NCBI GenBank assembly: GCA_029204045.2
Contig: CM055068.1
Span: 36,409,345 to 36,473,344, forward strand
DNA length: 64,000 nucleotides
Direction of reading: 5' to 3'
Source: Tillandsia leiboldiana
Taxonomy: Eukaryota > Streptophyta > Magnoliopsida > Poales > Bromeliaceae
The notes under the pieces: model-generated
The model's input: only the letters and a program-made list of their open reading frames with translations
The model's database searches: none
Told to the model about the DNA's origin: nothing
Part shown: in pieces, positions 58,921 through 64,000 of the stretch
Layout: each line of letters opens with the position of its first letter
Numbering within the stretch: the stretch's first letter is position 1
Made by a program: the position numbers and the translations under genes

Positions 58921-60735
58921 TGTGAGGACCCGGATCCCCGCGATGAGATTACTGGTTGATTGGCAGCTTATGGAGGCCTATGTGGTGTCGGTGGTGTTTG
59001 TGCACAATTTGGACACAAGTGATGGACTTCGGTTGTTAAATGGATCACGTAGATAATCGGATGACCCCGTCGAATGTTTAAAAGAGGTTTCGCGTGAAAT
59101 GAATATCAATATTGGACTCAGCGCAAAAAATTGGATTAAGAACACCTTTCCGGATGCCTTCGGTAATTTTTAGAAATGGAATTTGGTAAAACGGACAGCG
59201 GATTTGGACTCAGCGCGCGAAAACGATGAAAATGGACTATTCACTTATATTTTTCAGAGTCCGGATGCAAAAGTACGTTTTTCGAGGCAGTGGGTTACTG
59301 TTCCGGCGGGCCGGGCATCGCCGGCGGCGGCGGGCAGCGGCGGCGCAGGCGCGGGCAGGCGGCGGAGCAGGCGCGGGCAGGCGTGCAGGCGCGGGCAGGC
59401 GCGCGGTGCAACGCGGGCAGGCGTGCGGTGCCGCGCGGGAGAGTGCCACGTGGCATCTTCCTATTTGCTGAGGGTTGGACACGTGGCAGACTGTGGTTAG
59501 CTGGTGCACGGGCGCGGTCCACGGAGCAGGGAGGCAGGTGCCTCCGGATGCGTGCACGACACGGGGGAGCAGGCGGCGCTGGCGCGCACGTGGATGCGGC
59601 GGCCGACCCGTTGACGCGCGTGTCCCGCGCGTGGGGGCGCCACGCGTCAGCCTCCGCGCGGGCCACGCGGCGCATGGCGGTTGGTCGTCTTGGCTGTTGC
59701 CTGTTCGGGGCCACGTGGCAGCCCGAGGTGAATCCGGGCGTTGATGAACGGCTGGGATCAGGCGGGTTCGGGCGCACTGTTTGCGCCCGAACTGTTCCGG
59801 GAGCCCGAATGTGGGGACCCAATGGTCATTTCTTAAATTGTTTTGCTGGGCCATAAATAGGCCCAGAAGATCTTCATTTTTGGGCTGATGGGAGCCTTTT
59901 CTCTCAAAGGTTTCTTCATAGAAGTTCTTCCTCTCTCTCTCCTCCACCCTTTGATGATTTCCCAGAATTTTTGGAGGATGCGACATCGGCATTTTCTGCG
60001 ACGCGGCGCACTTCGACGCTTCTTCGGTTTTGGCTCCTACCGTCACATTTTAGTGCGCGAGACCCCCTGGATCACCCCGATGGAATTTTGAGCTGAGTTT
60101 TGCGGCAGCATGTTCATGAGAGGTAGGGATTCGATTTCCGTATTGATCACTTTGACTTATTTTCCGTTCTTCACATGGTTTACGAGGCATCTCTGAGCCA
60201 CTATTTTGCTGGTGGATTTTTGGACAGCGGAGGCTTGTCGGATTTTTATCTCTACGCTCGAGCATCGGAATGAGGCGTTTAAAGACTCGATTGATATCAA
60301 CACTTCGAGAGGATCGCCTTTGTATTTTTATTAGAATTTTTGGAGTTTATCTTGCAGGTGATAATTAACATTCTTTCGGACTAATTTTTGACAGATTTTG
60401 GACAGTGTACATTTTGATTTGCCGCAGTGTTCTAATTGTATCTTGGTCTACAGATGTCGGAATGAGTTGTATAAATACTCGTTTTGGGGCTACTCGTTGC
60501 GAGGATCGCAACCGTGATTTTTCTGGGATTTTTGGAGGACTGTACGCAGGTGAAATACCCACTCTTCTCTGCTGGTTGTGAAAAGAGCATATGCTGTTTG
60601 GTTATTGTGGGGGTATTGATTATTGTGTTGTGATTGCGAGGTTGGTTGGCGCAGGGATTGTGCGACGGAGTACCGAGGGTGCAGTTTCAGCAGATTTTGT
60701 TAGCTAGTGGCCACCATCTTCACCGACTTCGGCTT
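58921..60735 (+). mobile_element. Gypsy-B 3' LTR, first part
   Basis: Begins TGTGAGGACCCGGATCCCCG, collinear with 33823-34694 and then 38602-39510. It has the uninterrupted ACCCAATGGTC at the site where B1 inserted in the other LTR. A TATA-like CATAAATA lies at 59852, and CACGTG motifs at about 59445-59720. It is cut at 60735 by element A. Confidence 0.88.
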
Positions 60736-61218
60736 TGTCACGCCCCGGGGTCGAAACTGCGACACGGGCTCGCTAACAGATCCGCCATCTGTACGGAAAC
60801 TGCCGTACAGACGAAGCGTCTACCCTGCAATAAATCTATAGCTAACAGATATCAGAGCAAAAGTAAGTACTTGCTATAGAAAGGAAACAGAACAACTATA
60901 CTAGAGTAAATAAAATCCAAGATACAAGCTGTCCTCAAGATACAAAAATAACATCTCTCAAAATCTCACTCTACAAAAGTGGAAACTCAAAAGGGTACTG
61001 CTACCTCTCCACTAAACTGACTCGGGTAAGCGACTAGTCGGCCACGCCCTTACCTCGATCTGAAGACTCCGCACGGGAAGGAGTCGGAGCAGCTGCCTCA
61101 GGAAAACCTGCACCGCAGCGGGTGTGAGAACTACTGCAAAGGTAGTTCCCAGTGGGTACCGTCCTCAAAGCACACGGTATGCCCACTAAGTCCACCCGAG
61201 GCACAAAAGGGTAAACAA

Positions 61219-61219
<1 letters not shown>

Positions 61220-61249
<30 letters not shown>
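61220..61249. repeat. GATA microsatellite in element A LTR
   Basis: About seven ATAG units, against four to five in the solo copy at 8766. Confidence 0.88.
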
Positions 61250-62745
61250 TGAAAGCAGGAAATCTATCTCTATATGCCTCTACATATGCTCAAAGGAAAA
61301 GTACTCATCTATGAACATGCAATGTAACTCACTCACACATCTCACCCAAATCTCAATGACTGTCCACTTTGGACCAGTCAAGATAAAGTCAAGCCTGCGC
61401 TCATCTACTGCCGCACATCCCGGAGGAACGGACTTACGTAGGGTGTCCCTCAAGGACTCTCAGTAACTCATCGCAGCCTCGTCAGGCTCGGTATCATCAT
61501 CGCACCCGGGGCGTAGCTCGAGGGGAGCGACCCCACCGAACTCAAGTATCTCAAGTATCTCATAACTGGCAAACATGCCAGGCTCAGCAGGCTATAATCC
61601 ACGATCAAATAGATCGGAAACACAGTGGATACACGACACACACTCATGTCAAGGTCGGAGTAAACTCCATGACTGAATCTGAAGTGCTCAAATAGAACCC
61701 CCAATGACACTAGTAAAACTTAAAAAGCCACAGCAAGGCTCTAAAAATCAACAAATATCTCCTCGGCCCCCCGGCACGAGAGAACAAGCACCCGAACCCA
61801 TGCGGCATCACTAGAACCCTCAGACATTTTAAAACCATTTTTAAAAGTCGGTTTTTCAATAAAACAAGCATTCGGATTTTTAAAACGGTTCGGGAGCTTA
61901 AATGAGGCCAACCAAGCATACAGTCTAGTGTCATACAATGTCACGAGTCCACTAAAAATACTATGGGGTTCAGATAATATTTTTGTAATTTTCTAGGCAA
62001 CTATCAGATCATTTAACAGCTAAAAAACACAGTTTGACATGATCAAAGTGCGTTCTGAAGCATTAGAGGACATTCCACGATTTTTGGAAGAAAATCCAAC
62101 CCACCTCAAATGCTTTCCGAAGGCCGTGCCGAAATCGGCGAAGAAACGGGCGAAATCTGACGAAAAACTGAACTGCGCCTCTCGCGCGCGCGCGCACCGT
62201 CGCGCGTCTCGAAAAAATCCTCGGAGCTCCAAACAACCTCCACAGCACCCAGCTAGGCCACCATAAAAATTTCAGCTCAGCCTGATCACTCTATACAAGA
62301 ATACATGCATTGCACAGTGCCGCGGATTTGCGCAGTAAACCAACCTGCTTGCCTCAACCTGAGAGCACAGCAAGGAGCAAGGATGGAAAATTAGCTCAAA
62401 TTACCATTCAAATCCATCAATAAAACCCAAGAGGAGAATCAAAGAGTCCAAAACCATAATCTCCAACGATCACTTTACCTCAATTTCTCTTCGCATGCGC
62501 AGGTTGACCCGGTCAACACTCACAAGCAGCACAAATGGAAACCTTGCTTCTTCTCCTCCAACACCCTCTTCTTCTTCATCTTCTTCTCAGGCAGCAAGAA
62601 ATGGAGGAGGATGGATAAGGGATGAAGGGTGGAGAGGAAGCAAGTGTCTGGGTATAAAAATCAACGCGGGAGTGGTTGGAACAGAAGAAGCCCATACCTC
62701 AATTCACTGTGCTAGTCCGGGGCAATTTCGGGCTCCCCCAGTGCC

Positions 62746-62820
62746 TGTGTACCGGTACCACCCACTTGGTACCGGTACACAGCCCCTGGTTCCGGAACCA
62801 AGCACCTGGTTCCGGAACCA
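62746..62820. repeat. Stacked palindromes in element A LTR
   Basis: Same arrangement as 10281-10353: a 15-bp inverted repeat around GTACCGGTAC, then two GGTTCCGGAACC palindromes. No change is seen between the two copies in this stretch. Confidence 0.85.
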
Positions 62821-63169
62821 GCCACCCAGAACCTCCAGAAACAGCTCGAAAATCTCCAGAACCGCCCCGTCAACTCACTTTCTCGCCTCGGGACCTCCGC
62901 ATCGCCCCGAAACCAACCGAACACCTCTGTAAAAACATATTACACATGCCCCAAGGGATCAACTCACATCAAAACCATCCAAGAAGCCAAAGCTCGACCC
63001 GCAAGCTCTCAAGCCGACGCCAACTCACTTTCCTTCAAAAAGACTTCCGCGTCGCTCCGGGACCACCCGAACCTTTCTGTAAATACAAACAGAAACTGCT
63101 GAAGGTATTTCCACAATACTAGGCTGCCCCGTGGGGTCGGCACACTGCCCGAAGCTCCGGTACTCTACA

Positions 63170-63182
63170 CTCTCCCCTCCTT
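63170..63182 (-). other. Element A polypurine tract
   Basis: Minus strand AAGGAGGGGAGAG abutting the LTR start TGTAGAGTACCGG. Confidence 0.85.
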
Positions 63183-63220
63183 TTAACGGTTTCGTCCTCG
63201 AAACCGCAAAAATCCAAATC

Positions 63221-64000
63221 TCAAGAGGGCGACTCAAATAAGTGGGGATATGAAACTTTCAGCTCATCCTCAGGCTCCCACGTGGCCTCTCGCTCCTCAT
63301 GATGACTCCATAAAACCTTTACAAAAGGTATGATCCGGTTGCGCAATTCTCTCGTCTCTCGAGCAAGAATTCGCACCGGTCGCTCCTGATAGCTCAAGCC
63401 CTCATCTAACTCCAAGGATGTGAAGTCCAAAATATGTGTGGGATCAAACACATATTTCCTCAAGGTGGATACATGAAACACATCGTGGGTGCCTGCCAAC
63501 CTCGGCAGTAGCGCAACTCGATATGCAACTGGACCAATGCGCTCTAGCACCTCGAATGGCCCGATAAACCGCGGACTAAGCTTTCCGCGTACTCCAAATC
63601 GGCGAACTCCTCGAGATGGCGAGACTTTCAGAAAAACATGGTCTCCCACCTGAAACTCCAAGTCTCGCCGCCTCCTGTCTGCATAACTCCTCTGACGGCT
63701 CTGAGCGGTCTCTAAATGTCGCCGAATGATCCTGACCTTTTCCTCGGCTTCAACAAGCAAATATGGCCCCAAAGTCTTCCTTTCACCCACGTCACTCCAA
63801 AATAGAGGCGATCGACACTTCCGACCATACAATGCTTCGTAGGGCGCCATCTGAATGCTCGCCTGGAAGCTATTGTTATACGCGAACTCGGCTAACCTCA
63901 AGTGTCGATCCCAACTGCCACTGAAGCTCAGGACACATGCTCTCAACATGTCCTCCAGAGTCTGAATGGTCCTCTCCGACTGTCCATCAGTCTGTGGGTG
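63221..64000 (-). CDS. Element A integrase, C-terminal part (partial)
   Basis: Open from the window edge to the stop at 63221, 259 codons. It starts within the catalytic core at HPQTDGQSER, which includes the third catalytic acid (Glu), then FAYNNSFQASIQMAPYEALY, SPRFIGPFEVLERIGPVAYR (GPY/F-type module) and a chromodomain-like tail (IIPFVKVLWSHHEEREATWE). No internal stop or frameshift is seen, unlike Gypsy-1 and Gypsy-B, so this copy may be younger or complete. It is about 75% similar to the Gypsy-1 integrase by eye, so the two belong to one lineage but different families. The polyprotein start and the other pol domains lie outside the window. Confidence 0.92.
   Translation of the reverse strand, partial: HPQTDGQSERTIQTLEDMLRACVLSFSGSWDRHLRLAEFAYNNSFQASIQMAPYEALYGRKCRSPLFWSDVGERKTLGPYLLVEAEEKVRIIRRHLETAQSRQRSYADRRRRDLEFQVGDHVFLKVSPSRGVRRFGVRGKLSPRFIGPFEVLERIGPVAYRVALLPRLAGTHDVFHVSTLRKYVFDPTHILDFTSLELDEGLSYQERPVRILARETRELRNRIIPFVKVLWSHHEEREATWEPEDELKVSYPHLFESPS

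Larger units (their letters stand above)
60736..63169 (-). mobile_element. Element A 3' LTR
   Basis: 2,434 bp, TGTCACGCCCCGGGG to GGTACTCTACA on the plus strand. It shares the GATA tract (61220-61249) and the palindrome cluster (62746-62820) with solo LTR A. Confidence 0.92.
33823..64000 (+). mobile_element. Gypsy-B: degenerate Gypsy element with five nested insertions, continues past window
   Basis: The 5' LTR is 33823-34694 plus 38597-41886. PBS is at 41894, the internal remnants are 41907-43340, 47627-48220, 53753-54713 and 58626-58920, the polypurine tract ends at 58920, and the 3' LTR starts at 58921 and is interrupted at 60736. Both LTRs start TGTGAGGACCCGGATCCCCG. With insertions removed the internal region is about 3.3 kb, against 5.0 kb in Gypsy-1, and lacks nearly all of integrase. 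The right TSD lies beyond the window. Confidence 0.85.
60736..64000 (-). mobile_element. Element A: Gypsy retrotransposon, 3' part, continues past window
   Basis: Minus-strand element: 3' LTR 60736-63169, polypurine tract 63170-63182, and the C-terminal part of integrase to the window end. Its LTR matches the solo LTR at 8282-10702. The left TSD should be GGCTT (60731-60735); its partner is outside the window. Confidence 0.9.

Overview
This 64 kb window is nuclear DNA of a flowering plant. A monocot is favoured by the very GC-rich coding exon of the one host gene beside AT-rich non-coding DNA, and by the dense nest of long-LTR Tekay/Del-like Gypsy elements; the species is not identified. Only about the first 5.5 kb is ordinary chromosome: the edge of a minus-strand retrotransposon LTR, then a two-exon GT31 beta-1,3-galactosyltransferase-like gene on the minus strand. 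Its 2.3 kb intron holds a PIF/Harbinger MITE and a 134-bp tandem duplication. Next come a 5S-rRNA-derived (Cassandra-type) fragment and a copia LTR fragment.

From 5959 to the end nearly everything is transposable elements inserted into one another, and most junctions can be proven by matching target-site duplications (TSDs). The outermost layer is a B-type Gypsy LTR (5959-6355 plus 31555-33822). It was split by a 25 kb Gypsy element (Gypsy-1, 6356-31554, TSD ATGGA). The 5' LTR of Gypsy-1 was hit by a CACTA DNA transposon (from 6408), which carries a TNP2-like transposase gene, a TNPA-like gene and, downstream, an odd field of palindromic CTG/CAG arrays. The CACTA was itself hit by a retroelement now reduced to a solo LTR (8282-10702, TSD CATAA). 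A 100-N assembly gap (23451-23550) hides the 3' end of the CACTA and most of the Gypsy-1 5' LTR. The Gypsy-1 gag, protease, RT, RNase H, integrase and chromodomain-like region follow at 24060-28825, broken by stops and frameshifts.

The same outer LTR was hit again at 33823 by Gypsy-B, which runs past the window end. It contains solo LTR B1 (34695-38596), solo LTR C (43341-47626, TSD CATGT), a gag-only copia element (48221-53752, TSD GCGTG), solo LTR B2 (54714-58625, TSD TCAAG), and element A in its 3' LTR (60736 to beyond 64000) with a readable integrase C-terminus. Once the insertions are removed, the Gypsy-B internal region is only about 3.3 kb of decayed gag/pol between LTRs that are about 4-5% different.

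The best candidates for something unusual are the palindromic CTG/CAG super-repeat, the gag-only copia with repeated polypurine-tract-like motifs, the apparently trans-mobilised Gypsy-B, LTRs loaded with G-boxes, and a GC-rich repeat in the likely transcribed leader of Gypsy-1. All coordinates and identities come from reading by eye; no database search was run.
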